Below are positions 1 through 8,715 of a stretch of 57,391 bases of DNA, one piece after another; the first letter of the stretch is position 1, and every line of letters begins with the position of its first letter. A program made the translations under genes and the position numbers. This DNA comes from Bacteroidota bacterium. GTDB taxonomy: Bacteria > Bacteroidota > Bacteroidia > B-17B0 > Aurantibacillaceae. Below the pieces are notes generated by a model. It made no database searches. It was not told the DNA's origin and was given only the letters and a program-made list of their open reading frames with translations. The stretch lies in NCBI GenBank assembly GCA_013288385.1, contig JABDBZ010000005.1, positions 1 to 57,391 of the forward strand. The letters are read 5' to 3'.

Positions 1-1907
1 ATTCTGGAACTATCTTTATTGGATCCATTATAACTTAAACCAACTTTATCCAATTGTTCCTGTACAGCTCCGTCTTCACCTGGCCTGCCATGCAACGCAA
101 TAAATACTTCACTTACATCTTTTGCAAGAGTTTCGTAGGTTAAAGTAACTGGTGTCGGTAAACTATTGTTTGAAAACTTTTCAATAATGGATGCGCATTG
201 CTCTTTTATTTTTTGGACAAGTGGATGTACTTTAAAAGAATAAATCTTTTCTTTAATATCATCGGCATTATCTTTTAATAATAAATTAATTGGTATTTGA
301 TAGAGCTCATGTTTTTCCCCACTTCCGCATAAAAAAACAGGAATAGGAAAATACTTTTCAGATGAAGCCAATTTTTCAAAAACATTTCTTCCGCTTTCAA
401 CAGAAATATGACGTTCGGATGAGTAACCTCCAAGTATCACTGCCACTCTTGTTTTGAAGGAAGCTGCGTTTGATTCTTTATGAATAAGATTTTCTAACTT
501 TAAATTTAATTCGTTATAAACCGTATTTCCTTTTGCCTGAATGATACGTTTTCTTAAAGAGGTACTTATTATGAAAGTTAAGAATTGGGACGGATTCAAT
601 CCAATTTCTGCAGCTTGATGAAAGAAGAACGATGAAGGCATCATTCCGGAAGTTGTATTAGGATCGTTCAAAAATATTTTTCCATCGGTACTTAAAAAAC
701 CATCAATACGAGCGTACACATCAAATTTTAATTCTAAGAATAAGCGTTCACAATCTTTGCGAATAGCTTCAATTTGTTCTGTAGGTAAATCAATTGGTGT
801 AATTTTGCGTGATAAACCAGGTAAATATTTGCTTCGATAATCAAATAATTCTTTTCCTTTTTTTATTTCTGTTGGTGGTAATGCGATTGGAATTCCTTTT
901 TCATTCTCAACAACAATACAACTGAATTCTTTGCCTTCAATAAAACCTTCAATCAACACTGTACTTTCTCCATCTAAACTTTGCAACATCATTCCGCCAC
1001 TTTTAAAACTTGCATTGAATTCTACTAAAAGATCGTCAGGCGAATAGATTGTTTTTTCTGTTGAGAGTGCTTTATTATCAGGATAAATGCTTATTAATAC
1101 TGGCATCCCAATTCCTTCGCGGATATCAGTAATTTTTTTGATAAAACTGTTTTTTTCCTCTTCATTTTTTGTATTCCATTCTTGCGAATCAATCCACTGC
1201 GTAAATAAAGCTTTTTCAACTGCATGCATAAAATCCATTTCGTTTTCTTCTTTCAAAATGGTTATCCCAATACTTGATCCTTGATTAGCAGGTTTTATAA
1301 CACAAGGAAAACCAATCTTACTTTTCACTTCGCCAAAAGCATTTTTGCAAGTTCCGTTTACCCATGAATTTCTATCAATGGTTAAAAATTTTGGACTATT
1401 AAATCCTTTTTCTACCATCAATTGTTTTTGAACAGATTTATCGATGCCAATTGCAGAAGGCAAAATGCCCGAGCCACTATATGGAATTTGATAATACTCA
1501 AACAAACCTTGTATTTTTCCGTCTTCGCCAAATGGTCCGTGCAAACATAAAAAAGCGAATTCGATTTTATTTTTTAATTCTTGTAGAGGTATTTTTTTGC
1601 CAATTTTTTCGACCAGTTTATTTTGTTGCTCTTCATTTAAAGCTCCAAGGTTTTCAGCGTAATATTGAAAATGTGATTCATTGGGAAGAAATTCAACCGG
1701 TGGATAAAAATCGCGAATAGTTCCTTTGTAAATATATTCCCAATTAAGTTCAATAAAGTTTCCAAAGCTGTCAACAAATAACGGAATAGCTTCAAAAATA
1801 GATTTATTTAAATTGTCATAAACAGTTCTTCCTCCTGCGAAAGAAATTTCGCGTTCTTTACTTTGTCCCCCAAATATGATCCCAACTTTAACCTTGCTTT
1901 GCGCCAT
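1..1907 (-). CDS. ddl: D-alanine--D-alanine ligase, double-module fusion (3' end outside window)
   Basis: The frame is open from the ATG at 1905-1907 to the window edge, about 635 codons, and I checked it triplet by triplet for stops. It makes D-alanyl-D-alanine for peptidoglycan in the cytoplasm. The first module is complete: FGGQSKEREIS at the N-terminus, LHGPFGEDG near residue 122, an ATP-grasp core with PANQGSSIG, FDYRSKYLPG, and the metal-binding segment ARIDGFL..NDPNTTSG. After about residue 480 a second ligase N-terminus begins (VILGGYSSERHIS, later ALHGRPGEDGAVQ) and runs off the edge. A single Ddl is usually 300-370 residues, so this is a tandem fusion or duplication. The call is firm for Ddl; whether both modules are active cannot be seen. 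Confidence 0.9.
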   Translation of the reverse strand, partial: MAQSKVKVGIIFGGQSKEREISFAGGRTVYDNLNKSIFEAIPLFVDSFGNFIELNWEYIYKGTIRDFYPPVEFLPNESHFQYYAENLGALNEEQQNKLVEKIGKKIPLQELKNKIEFAFLCLHGPFGEDGKIQGLFEYYQIPYSGSGILPSAIGIDKSVQKQLMVEKGFNSPKFLTIDRNSWVNGTCKNAFGEVKSKIGFPCVIKPANQGSSIGITILKEENEMDFMHAVEKALFTQWIDSQEWNTKNEEEKNSFIKKITDIREGIGMPVLISIYPDNKALSTEKTIYSPDDLLVEFNASFKSGGMMLQSLDGESTVLIEGFIEGKEFSCIVVENEKGIPIALPPTEIKKGKELFDYRSKYLPGLSRKITPIDLPTEQIEAIRKDCERLFLELKFDVYARIDGFLSTDGKIFLNDPNTTSGMMPSSFFFHQAAEIGLNPSQFLTFIISTSLRKRIIQAKGNTVYNELNLKLENLIHKESNAASFKTRVAVILGGYSSERHISVESGRNVFEKLASSEKYFPIPVFLCGSGEKHELYQIPINLLLKDNADDIKEKIYSFKVHPLVQKIKEQCASIIEKFSNNSLPTPVTLTYETLAKDVSEVFIALHGRPGEDGAVQEQLDKVGLSYNGSNKDSSR

Positions 1908-1992
1908 TTTTATAGAATTAATACAAGTACTAAATATCAATAAATAAGAACTTAATTTTATTAATTAGAAGAAGAAAAAATCAACTGAGTTA

Positions 1993-2949
1993 TTAACGTT
2001 TTCGTTTTCTTTTATTTACATAACTATGAATAGCTTCTTCTGAAGTATACCAAACACCAGCTTCTTTGTAAGCATCAATTTTGCCTCTTCGGGCCAATAA
2101 ACTAATATACTCTTGACCATAAGGTGTTTTTTCTTCATTTACTAAATTTTGAATGGAATCAAAATCAGTGGTATTATCAGGCATTGCACTTAAATAGATA
2201 TTGAGTGAACGTTCAAGGGCTTGAGACATAAGCAACATCAACTTTTGGTAATTTCCATTATTTGCCTGATTTAAAGCATCGTAATATTTCTTGCGATCAT
2301 CTTTGAGAATTATTGCCGGTGGATAACCCTTTTTCATGAGAAATAGATTCATTGCTAAGCGCACGGTACGGCCGTTTCCATCAAAGAAAGGATGAATCCA
2401 AACAAATTTATGGTGAAAGACAGTAGCCATCTCAATATCGTTTAATTTGAGTGGATTTTGATTTACGAAATCAACCAGTTCATCAATGAGCTTTGATACC
2501 TTATGAGCTGCCGGAGGAACAAAATTGGCTCCACTTATTCTTACAGCTCCATAACGTAAACGCCCGGCAAAATCATCTTCAATACTACGCATTACATATC
2601 CATGCAGAATTAGAATATCTGCACATTTTAATTTTGATGAATTTGCAACAATTGCATATAAATGCTCAATAGCTTTATTATGGTTATGAACCTCAAAATG
2701 TTCTCGTAATGATTTTCCTTTAATGGTTATACCTTCTTGCAATACCATTTGAGTTTCTCTTAAACTAAGGGTGTTTCCTTCAATGCTATTGGAATTGTAT
2801 GTCCATTCAATGGATAGACTTTCTTTTATTTTATTGAGTGCCATTTGCGGCAATGGTCTTCCTTTCTGAAGTTTTTCTTTTTTCAGTTGAAGACGTTGAA
2901 AGGTATCTTTCATTTCTTCGCGAATATCCAACACATCTATCTTCCACAT
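1993..2949 (-). CDS. Fic family protein (probable protein adenylyltransferase)
   Basis: 318 residues. The Fic core motif HPFFDGNGR is at residues 186-194, with the catalytic His186 and the phosphate-binding GNGR. An N-terminal inhibitory motif of the (S/T)xxxE(G/N) type is visible as SNSIEG (53-58), so this is a self-inhibited class II Fic enzyme: the glutamate would block productive ATP binding until relieved. Such proteins usually transfer AMP from ATP to a hydroxyl of a target protein. The basic C-terminus (TSEEAIHSYVNKRKRKR) follows a small helical region that could bind DNA or a target. The gene is alone behind mtaB on the same strand, with a perfect inverted repeat just upstream of its ATG that may control it. 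The target is unknown. Confidence 0.9.
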   Translation of the reverse strand: MWKIDVLDIREEMKDTFQRLQLKKEKLQKGRPLPQMALNKIKESLSIEWTYNSNSIEGNTLSLRETQMVLQEGITIKGKSLREHFEVHNHNKAIEHLYAIVANSSKLKCADILILHGYVMRSIEDDFAGRLRYGAVRISGANFVPPAAHKVSKLIDELVDFVNQNPLKLNDIEMATVFHHKFVWIHPFFDGNGRTVRLAMNLFLMKKGYPPAIILKDDRKKYYDALNQANNGNYQKLMLLMSQALERSLNIYLSAMPDNTTDFDSIQNLVNEEKTPYGQEYISLLARRGKIDAYKEAGVWYTSEEAIHSYVNKRKRKR

Positions 2950-2964
2950 ACCACAAAGTTACAA

Positions 2965-3006
2965 TTAATATCGGTAATATCAAATTTTTTAATATACCGA
3001 TATTAA
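2965..3006. promoter_or_regulatory. Perfect 12-bp inverted repeat upstream of fic, candidate operator
   Basis: TTAATATCGGTA (2965-2976) is repeated as its exact reverse complement at 2995-3006, with an 18-nt AT-rich spacer. The arm centres are 30 bp apart, close to three helical turns, and the downstream arm ends 16 nt before the fic ATG. There is no GC-rich stem followed by a T-run, so an operator fits better than a terminator. The regulator is not known. Confidence 0.45.
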
Positions 3007-3061
3007 ATTTTTTAACACAATTTCACCCTGTTTTAAAAATTCGGTCTGCGTTTATTTGGAA

Positions 3062-4411
3062 TTAAATGGAAAAAAATTCATTTAGTAGCCCAGCATTCAT
3101 TTCACCTTCTTCATCAAAACTATTGATTTTTATTTGAACCGATTCTTTTACTAAAGCTTCGTTGTAAGGTAATTTTACTTTTATGTAATTACCTGTAAAG
3201 CCATAAATGAAGCCATTCTTATTTTCTTGTTCAAATAAAGCTGAATGATTTGTATTAATATTTTGAGAATAAAAGTGATGCAATTTTTTAGCAGAAAGAA
3301 TCCGTAACATTTTGTTCCGTTGTTTACGGGTTACAATTGGAATAATATCTTTCATTTCATTTGCCTCAGTGTTTTCGCGCTCACTATAAGTGAATACGTG
3401 TAAATAAGAAACATCCAATTTATTTAAAAACTCATAAGTTTCATTAAATTCTTTTTCTGTTTCGCCAGGAAAACCTACCAAAACATCCACACCAATACAA
3501 CAATTTGGCATTAGACTTTTAATGAGTTGTACGCGTTCTTCATATAATTCTTTCACATATCTGCGTTTCATTTTTTTCAAAATGGTATTGCTTCCGCTCT
3601 GTAAAGGCATATGAAAATGCGGAACAAATTTTTTAGAGCTTGCAACAAATTCGATAATTTCTTTGCTTAAAAGATTAGGTTCTATCGAAGAAATTCTAAA
3701 TCGCTCAATGCCTTCAATTTCATCAAGCGCTTTGATAAGATCAAAAAAAGTGTATTCTCGTTTCTTCCTTCCGTCAACTTCAATTACTTTACCATAACCA
3801 AAGTCACCAATATTTACTCCAGTTAAAACAATTTCTTTTACACCCAGATTTGCAATTTTTTTTGCATTATTTATTACGTTCTCAATCGTATCACTTCTGC
3901 TGCTTCCTCTTGCCAATGGTATTGTACAAAAAGTACAACTGTAATCACAACCATCTTGTACTTTTAAAAATGACCGTGTTCTATCGCCCGATGAATAAGC
4001 ATCAACAAAAGTATTTACCTCAGTAATTTCACAATTGTGAATAACTGCATGTGTATTTTTTTGTGAGAGATTTATATAATTTAATAATTTAAATTTTTCC
4101 GAAGCACCAAGTACCACATCAACGCCTTCAATTTTTGCAATTTCATCTGGTTTTAATTGGGCATAACAACCAACAATAGCTACAAATGCATTTGGATTTT
4201 TTTTAAGTGCGTTTTTTACAATCAATTTCGTTTCCTTATCGGCATTTTCGGTAACGGAACATGTATTCACAACATAAATATCTGCCGCCTCAGAAAAATC
4301 TTTTTTAACAAAGCCTTTTTCAGCAAATAATCGTGCAATAGCCGACGTTTCACTGAAATTCAGCTTACACCCCAAAGTGTGAAATGCTACCGATCTGTTT
4401 TCCTGAATCAT
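3062..4411 (-). CDS. mtaB: tRNA t6A37 methylthiotransferase MtaB
   Basis: 449 residues, the normal length for the methylthiotransferase family. The N-terminal UPF0004 domain has the three cluster cysteines at about C15 (HTLGCKLNFSE), C51 (NTCSVT) and C82 (GCYAQ). The radical-SAM motif CxxxCxxC is C155, C159 and C162 (CDYSCTFCTIP). The C-terminus has a TRAM-like segment (NGFIYGFTGNYIKVKL). The CKLN signature after the first cysteine points to MtaB (ms2t6A37) rather than MiaB or RimO. It acts on tRNAs reading ANN codons, using two 4Fe-4S clusters and SAM. It is divergent from purB, with a 71-nt gap for both promoters. Confidence 0.93.
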   Translation of the reverse strand: MIQENRSVAFHTLGCKLNFSETSAIARLFAEKGFVKKDFSEAADIYVVNTCSVTENADKETKLIVKNALKKNPNAFVAIVGCYAQLKPDEIAKIEGVDVVLGASEKFKLLNYINLSQKNTHAVIHNCEITEVNTFVDAYSSGDRTRSFLKVQDGCDYSCTFCTIPLARGSSRSDTIENVINNAKKIANLGVKEIVLTGVNIGDFGYGKVIEVDGRKKREYTFFDLIKALDEIEGIERFRISSIEPNLLSKEIIEFVASSKKFVPHFHMPLQSGSNTILKKMKRRYVKELYEERVQLIKSLMPNCCIGVDVLVGFPGETEKEFNETYEFLNKLDVSYLHVFTYSERENTEANEMKDIIPIVTRKQRNKMLRILSAKKLHHFYSQNINTNHSALFEQENKNGFIYGFTGNYIKVKLPYNEALVKESVQIKINSFDEEGEMNAGLLNEFFSI

Positions 4412-4482
4412 TGTGCAAATTTACTCTTTTTTAGCCTAATTTTTTGTAGTACTTTTACCTTTTGCTTTAAACCTATAAAACT

Positions 4483-5838
4483 ATGGAATTGTCAGTTTTA
4501 ACAGCTATTTCTCCGGTTGACGGACGCTACAGAAAAACAACTGAAGCGTTGGATAATTATTTTTCGGAATACGCTTTGTTTAAATACCGTGTTTTAGTTG
4601 AGATAAAATATTTTATCGCTTTATGTGATCTTGATTTGCCTCAATTGACAAAATTAACCGATTCACAAAAAAAAGGATTGCATTCTATATACAAGAATTT
4701 TTCTTTAGCTGATGCATTAAAAATAAAGGAATTTGAAAAAACAACCAATCATGATGTAAAAGCTGTTGAGTATTTTGTTAAGGAAAAAATAAAACCATTA
4801 GGACTTGAAAAAAATAGTGAGTTTATTCATTTTGGATTAACGTCTCAGGATATTAATAATACATCCATTCCACTAAGTATAAAAGACGCGAGTAAAGAAG
4901 TTTTAATTCCAGCATTAACTGATGTCATTAAAAAAATACATGAATTAGCCGTTGAGTTTAAAGATGTTTCCATGTTGGCCAGAACTCATGGTCAGCCCGC
5001 GTCACCAACAAAATTGGGAAAAGAATTAATGGTTTATGTGGAGAGATTAGAAGCGCAGTTAGATCAACTGGAAGAAATTTCGTACAGCGCAAAGTTTGGT
5101 GGAGCAACAGGAAATTTCAACGCACATTACGTCGCTTTTAAAAAAATAGATTGGGTTAAATTCGGAAATAAATTTGTGAACGAAGATTTGGGTTTGAATC
5201 GTTCGCAATTCACTACTCAAATAGAACACTATGATAATTTAGCCGCTTGGTGTGATGTGGTTAAAAGAATGAATACCATTTTAATTGATCTCAGTAGAGA
5301 TATGTGGACTTACATTAGTCTGGAATACTTTAAGCAAAAATTAAAAGAAGGAGAAATTGGTTCGTCTGCAATGCCGCATAAAGTAAACCCAATTGATTTT
5401 GAAAACGCGGAAGGTAATTTGGGGATTGCAAATGCCGTATTTGAACATTTGTCTGCAAAGCTCCCAATCTCACGAATGCAGCGCGATTTGACCGATAGCA
5501 CGGTTTTAAGAAATATTGGTGTACCAGTTGCTCATACGTTAATTTCTTACTCAAGTGTTTTAAAAGGATTAAATAAATTGATTCTGAATGAAAATGCATT
5601 TAAAATGGATTTGGATAATAATTGGGCTGTTTGTGCCGAAGCAATTCAAACTATTTTGAGAAGAGAAGCTTATCCAAAACCTTATGAAGCATTAAAAGAT
5701 TTGACGCGCACAAATACACATATTACAAAAGAAACATTGCATTCGTTTATTGAAACTTTAAAAGTGAGTGATTCAATAAAAGAAGAACTGAAAGAAATCA
5801 CACCGCATAATTATACAGGCATTAATCCGGAATTTTAA
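4483..5838 (+). CDS. purB: Adenylosuccinate lyase
   Basis: 451 residues. It catalyses two steps of purine synthesis: SAICAR to AICAR plus fumarate, and adenylosuccinate to AMP plus fumarate. The superfamily signature GSSAMPHKVNP is at 293-303, and the catalytic-site stretch RTHGQPASP is at 167-175. The N-terminus (LTAISPVDGRYR) is typical of the E. coli-like PurB subgroup. The stop codon overlaps the ATG of the next gene (TAATG at 5836-5840), so the two are translationally coupled. Confidence 0.96.
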   Translation: MELSVLTAISPVDGRYRKTTEALDNYFSEYALFKYRVLVEIKYFIALCDLDLPQLTKLTDSQKKGLHSIYKNFSLADALKIKEFEKTTNHDVKAVEYFVKEKIKPLGLEKNSEFIHFGLTSQDINNTSIPLSIKDASKEVLIPALTDVIKKIHELAVEFKDVSMLARTHGQPASPTKLGKELMVYVERLEAQLDQLEEISYSAKFGGATGNFNAHYVAFKKIDWVKFGNKFVNEDLGLNRSQFTTQIEHYDNLAAWCDVVKRMNTILIDLSRDMWTYISLEYFKQKLKEGEIGSSAMPHKVNPIDFENAEGNLGIANAVFEHLSAKLPISRMQRDLTDSTVLRNIGVPVAHTLISYSSVLKGLNKLILNENAFKMDLDNNWAVCAEAIQTILRREAYPKPYEALKDLTRTNTHITKETLHSFIETLKVSDSIKEELKEITPHNYTGINPEF

Positions 5839-6287
5839 TGGAAAAAGTTTGGGTTTATTTAAGCGATAAAAAATTAGAAGGGGATCTTCTAAAAGAAATT
5901 AATAAGCAAGGGCAAGTCTTTGTACAAACATGGAAAGCGCATGATGTACCTTTAAGCGCGAGTTTTGAAATTTTGTCGGATAGATTTATTGTAGTTAAAG
6001 TTGATGAAACACAGTATAATGCCAGTGGTTGTAGCATTGATAAATTGGTGAGATTAATAAAGCAATTTGAAACCGAATATCATTTACAATTATTAAACAG
6101 ATTATTGGTTGCGTTTAAAACAGAAAGTGGAGTGGAAGTAGTAAATGCTTCAAAAATAAAGGAGCTCCTTGTTTCAAAAACTATTTCGGCTAAGACTTTA
6201 ATTTATAATGTCGCTGTTTCTAATTCAGATGAATTTGCGAATTGCTTACAACCTTTGGAAACTACTTGGTTGAAGAAATATTTATAG
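5838..6287 (+). CDS. Conserved Bacteroidota protein (often labelled ABC transporter ATPase)
   Basis: 149 residues. It resembles a small family found across Bacteroidota, recognised here by VWVYLSDKKLEGDLLKEI, TWKAHDVPLSASFEI, RFIVVKVDET and ASGCSIDKLVRLI. Databases often call it an ABC transporter ATPase, but there is no Walker A, Walker B or LSGGQ motif, so that name is not supported. The invariant-looking ASGCSID stretch suggests a functional cysteine. It overlaps the purB stop by one base and is probably cotranscribed with it. It ends one base before a convergent gene, leaving no room for a terminator. Function unknown. Confidence 0.8.
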   Translation: MEKVWVYLSDKKLEGDLLKEINKQGQVFVQTWKAHDVPLSASFEILSDRFIVVKVDETQYNASGCSIDKLVRLIKQFETEYHLQLLNRLLVAFKTESGVEVVNASKIKELLVSKTISAKTLIYNVAVSNSDEFANCLQPLETTWLKKYL

Positions 6288-6288
6288 A

Positions 6289-6615
6289 CTATTTCAGTTT
6301 ATCATTTTTTAAATGACGTTCGCTATCACGATTCGTTTTCTTTTCCAGATTTTTTTCCAAGGCTTGTTCTAAATTTATTCCAGTTTGATTGGCGATGCAA
6401 ATTAGTACAAAAAGTACATCAGCTAATTCATCATCCAGTTTTTTTTGCTTATCGCTTTCTTTTTCGCTCTGTTCACCGTATCTGCGGGCCATAATGCGCG
6501 ACACTTCTCCAACTTCTTCCATCAATAAAGCAGTATTGGTTAACTCGTTAAAATAGCGAACACCATATTGTTTGATCCAATCATCTATTTTCTTTTGAGC
6601 TTCTGTAATTGTCAT
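6289..6615 (-). CDS. MazG-like nucleotide pyrophosphohydrolase
   Basis: 108 residues, the size of a single-domain all-alpha NTP pyrophosphohydrolase. The metal-binding motifs are EEVGE (33-37) and DELAD (62-66), the EExxE...ExxD pattern of MazG/dUTPase-like enzymes. These hydrolyse NTPs, often non-canonical ones, to NMP and pyrophosphate in the cytoplasm. The insert of charged residues between the motifs (SEKESDKQKKL) is typical of the short Bacteroidota form. It starts one base after the stop of the upstream MscS gene, so the two probably form an operon. Natural substrate unknown. Confidence 0.85.
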   Translation of the reverse strand: MTITEAQKKIDDWIKQYGVRYFNELTNTALLMEEVGEVSRIMARRYGEQSEKESDKQKKLDDELADVLFVLICIANQTGINLEQALEKNLEKKTNRDSERHLKNDKLK

Positions 6616-6616
6616 A

Positions 6617-7447
6617 TTAAAAATCGGTTGCGTCGGTAACAGATTGAACTTGTCGTTTAGGAATTGGTGGCTTAATATTATTTTGATCGAATGCTAATTT
6701 AATTTCATCATATAATTCGCTCATGAGAGATGAGGTATTATCAGGTAAACAAAAAGGTTTTACATTTATATTAACTGCGCCATCTGCAATTTTTCCAACG
6801 AATATTTGCGGTTCAGGTTCTTTAAGAATTTTTTGATTTTCGCTTAATGCTTTATAAATAATTGCCTTTACAGTATCCAAATTATTATCAGTGCTAACGG
6901 TTAAGTGAACGTCAATTCTTAATTTTCCGGAACGCGAATTGTTGACGATAGTATTGTTGGATAATACACCGTTTGGTAAAATCACAATTTTGTGATCAGC
7001 GGTTAAAAGAAGGGTATTAAAAATTTGAATTTCTTTTACTTCTCCTGTTTGTCCTTGTGCTTCGATTGTATCCCCAACTTTAAAAGGTTTAAAAATTAAA
7101 ATTAAAACACCGCCTGCGAAATTTGATAACGAACCTTGCAATGCTAAACCAACGGCTAAACCGGCTGCGCCTAATATGGTAACAAAGCTAGCGGTTCCAA
7201 TACCTAACATTCCTGCAACAGTTACAATTAAAATAACTTTAAGACCGATTGAAAGTAGACTTGACAAAAAAGTTTGTAAACTTATATCCAGATCTCTTTT
7301 CAACATGGCTTTTTCAGCAAGATGAGAGATCCTTTTTATGAGCCATATACCAACAATTAATACTACAAAAGCAATGATTACTTGCGGTGTATACTCTACA
7401 ATAATGTTTATTAATTTATCAATATGTTTTTCAAAATTTAACGGCAT
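6617..7447 (-). CDS. Small-conductance mechanosensitive channel, MscS family
   Basis: 276 residues, close to the E. coli MscS length of 286. Three predicted membrane helices occupy the first ~125 residues. The pore-lining helix is clear (GAAGLAVGLALQGSLSNFAGG, about 93-113), with alternating Gly/Ala packing. It is followed by the beta domain (FKPFKVGDTIEAQGQTGEVKEI, ILPNGVLSNNTIVN) and an alpha/beta vestibule domain. It opens under membrane tension and releases solutes on hypo-osmotic shock. It is upstream of, and nearly touching, the MazG-like gene, and divergent from 7491-8573. Confidence 0.93.
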   Translation of the reverse strand: MPLNFEKHIDKLINIIVEYTPQVIIAFVVLIVGIWLIKRISHLAEKAMLKRDLDISLQTFLSSLLSIGLKVILIVTVAGMLGIGTASFVTILGAAGLAVGLALQGSLSNFAGGVLILIFKPFKVGDTIEAQGQTGEVKEIQIFNTLLLTADHKIVILPNGVLSNNTIVNNSRSGKLRIDVHLTVSTDNNLDTVKAIIYKALSENQKILKEPEPQIFVGKIADGAVNINVKPFCLPDNTSSLMSELYDEIKLAFDQNNIKPPIPKRQVQSVTDATDF

Positions 7448-7490
7448 ATTTATTTTTTTATAAATTTACGTGGTATAAAGCTAATTAAAA

Positions 7491-8573
7491 ATGTTCAGAG
7501 GTTTTGTAATTATACTTTTTTTATTTCCAATTTTCTTGATCTCACAATCGAGTGAAGATTTTGATGTTAAGTACAGCAGGAAACCAAAGAATTGGGATAC
7601 TTTGAAATACCACAAATTTGAAACCGTTTTAATCGTTGGCCTTTATCAGCAATACCGAACTTTCAATGTTGATTTTAACCAACTAATAAATACGGATAAG
7701 AGAGGCATTTCGCAACATAATTTTATTGCGGAATCTAATTTAGTTGCCGGCGTTGTTTTAAATTATGATAAGTTTCAATTTGCTTTTGGCACATCAAATC
7801 AGCCTCCAAGTAATAATTCTGGTAAGGGTTATACAAATATGTTTAATCTTGGTTTAAATGTTGGCGATAATAGATGGGTATCTGAAAATTATTTCCGAAG
7901 GTTCAAAGGTTTTTATGATAACAACACATCGAGTTTTGATAGTACTTTTAAAAACACGGGAAAATACTATGTATTACCAGATCTGGTAAGTTCTTTATTT
8001 ATGACACGATTTATGTATTTCAAAAACTATAAAAATTATTGCTTTAAATCTGGTTTTGGTTGTAATTATCGGCAATTAAAAAGTGCTGCTACATTTATTT
8101 TTGGGGGTAGTCTAAGCTATTATAATTTGTCAAATGATAGTGCTATGATCCCAATTCAGGCAAGGAGTTTATATAATGATTACAGTAATATGAAAGGATT
8201 TACATCTATAAATATTGCATGCAATGTTGGTGCTGCTGCCACGCTTGTAATCTATAAGGCCTGGTTTATTTCTGGTTATTTTACTGTTGGTCCAGAACAA
8301 CAATGGCGCACCTATGATCTCACGCAAAGTCAAAGAAGTCTTTCTTATATTTCCTGGAGTGGAACCGGACGTGCTTCGATGGGTTTAAATTTGAAGAAGT
8401 TTTATTTATTATATTCGATTATGGAAGATTATAATGTATATAATAGTAAAAATATATTATCATTTACAGCAAATTCAGTTACAAATAATTTTAGCATAGG
8501 TTATCGCTTTCATTGGAAGACGCCAAAATTCTATCAGAAATTTATGAATACTAAACTATATCAATATTTATAA
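7491..8573 (+). CDS. Secreted or outer membrane protein, DUF4421-like
   Basis: 360 residues with a signal peptide (hydrophobic residues 4-18, ending before QSSED). The rest consists of alternating aromatic/polar strands typical of a beta-barrel (for example KFQFAFGTSNQ, NRWVSENYFRRFKGFYD, NNFSIGYRFHW), ending in hydrophobic strands. The early KPKNWDTLKY segment and overall pattern resemble DUF4421 proteins of Bacteroidota, but I hold the family name loosely. It is likely in the outer membrane. No enzymatic motif is visible. It stands alone, divergent from the MscS operon, and the 142-nt gap after it shows no clear terminator. Confidence 0.55.
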   Translation: MFRGFVIILFLFPIFLISQSSEDFDVKYSRKPKNWDTLKYHKFETVLIVGLYQQYRTFNVDFNQLINTDKRGISQHNFIAESNLVAGVVLNYDKFQFAFGTSNQPPSNNSGKGYTNMFNLGLNVGDNRWVSENYFRRFKGFYDNNTSSFDSTFKNTGKYYVLPDLVSSLFMTRFMYFKNYKNYCFKSGFGCNYRQLKSAATFIFGGSLSYYNLSNDSAMIPIQARSLYNDYSNMKGFTSINIACNVGAAATLVIYKAWFISGYFTVGPEQQWRTYDLTQSQRSLSYISWSGTGRASMGLNLKKFYLLYSIMEDYNVYNSKNILSFTANSVTNNFSIGYRFHWKTPKFYQKFMNTKLYQYL

Positions 8574-8715
8574 TTATAGCAATTGTTATTTTAAAATAGT
8601 CCATAGGACATTTTATAATTTACAATGTTTAATGCCGATGCGAGATTTTTTTACTTTATTATTTAGACCATTAAATATTTGCCGTCGGTATGGATTAGTT
8701 TACTTTGATTACAAA

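Noticed and set aside
1087..1720. Two plus-strand ORFs (65 and 89 codons)
   Set aside because: They are antisense to the uninterrupted ligase frame and have low-complexity composition.
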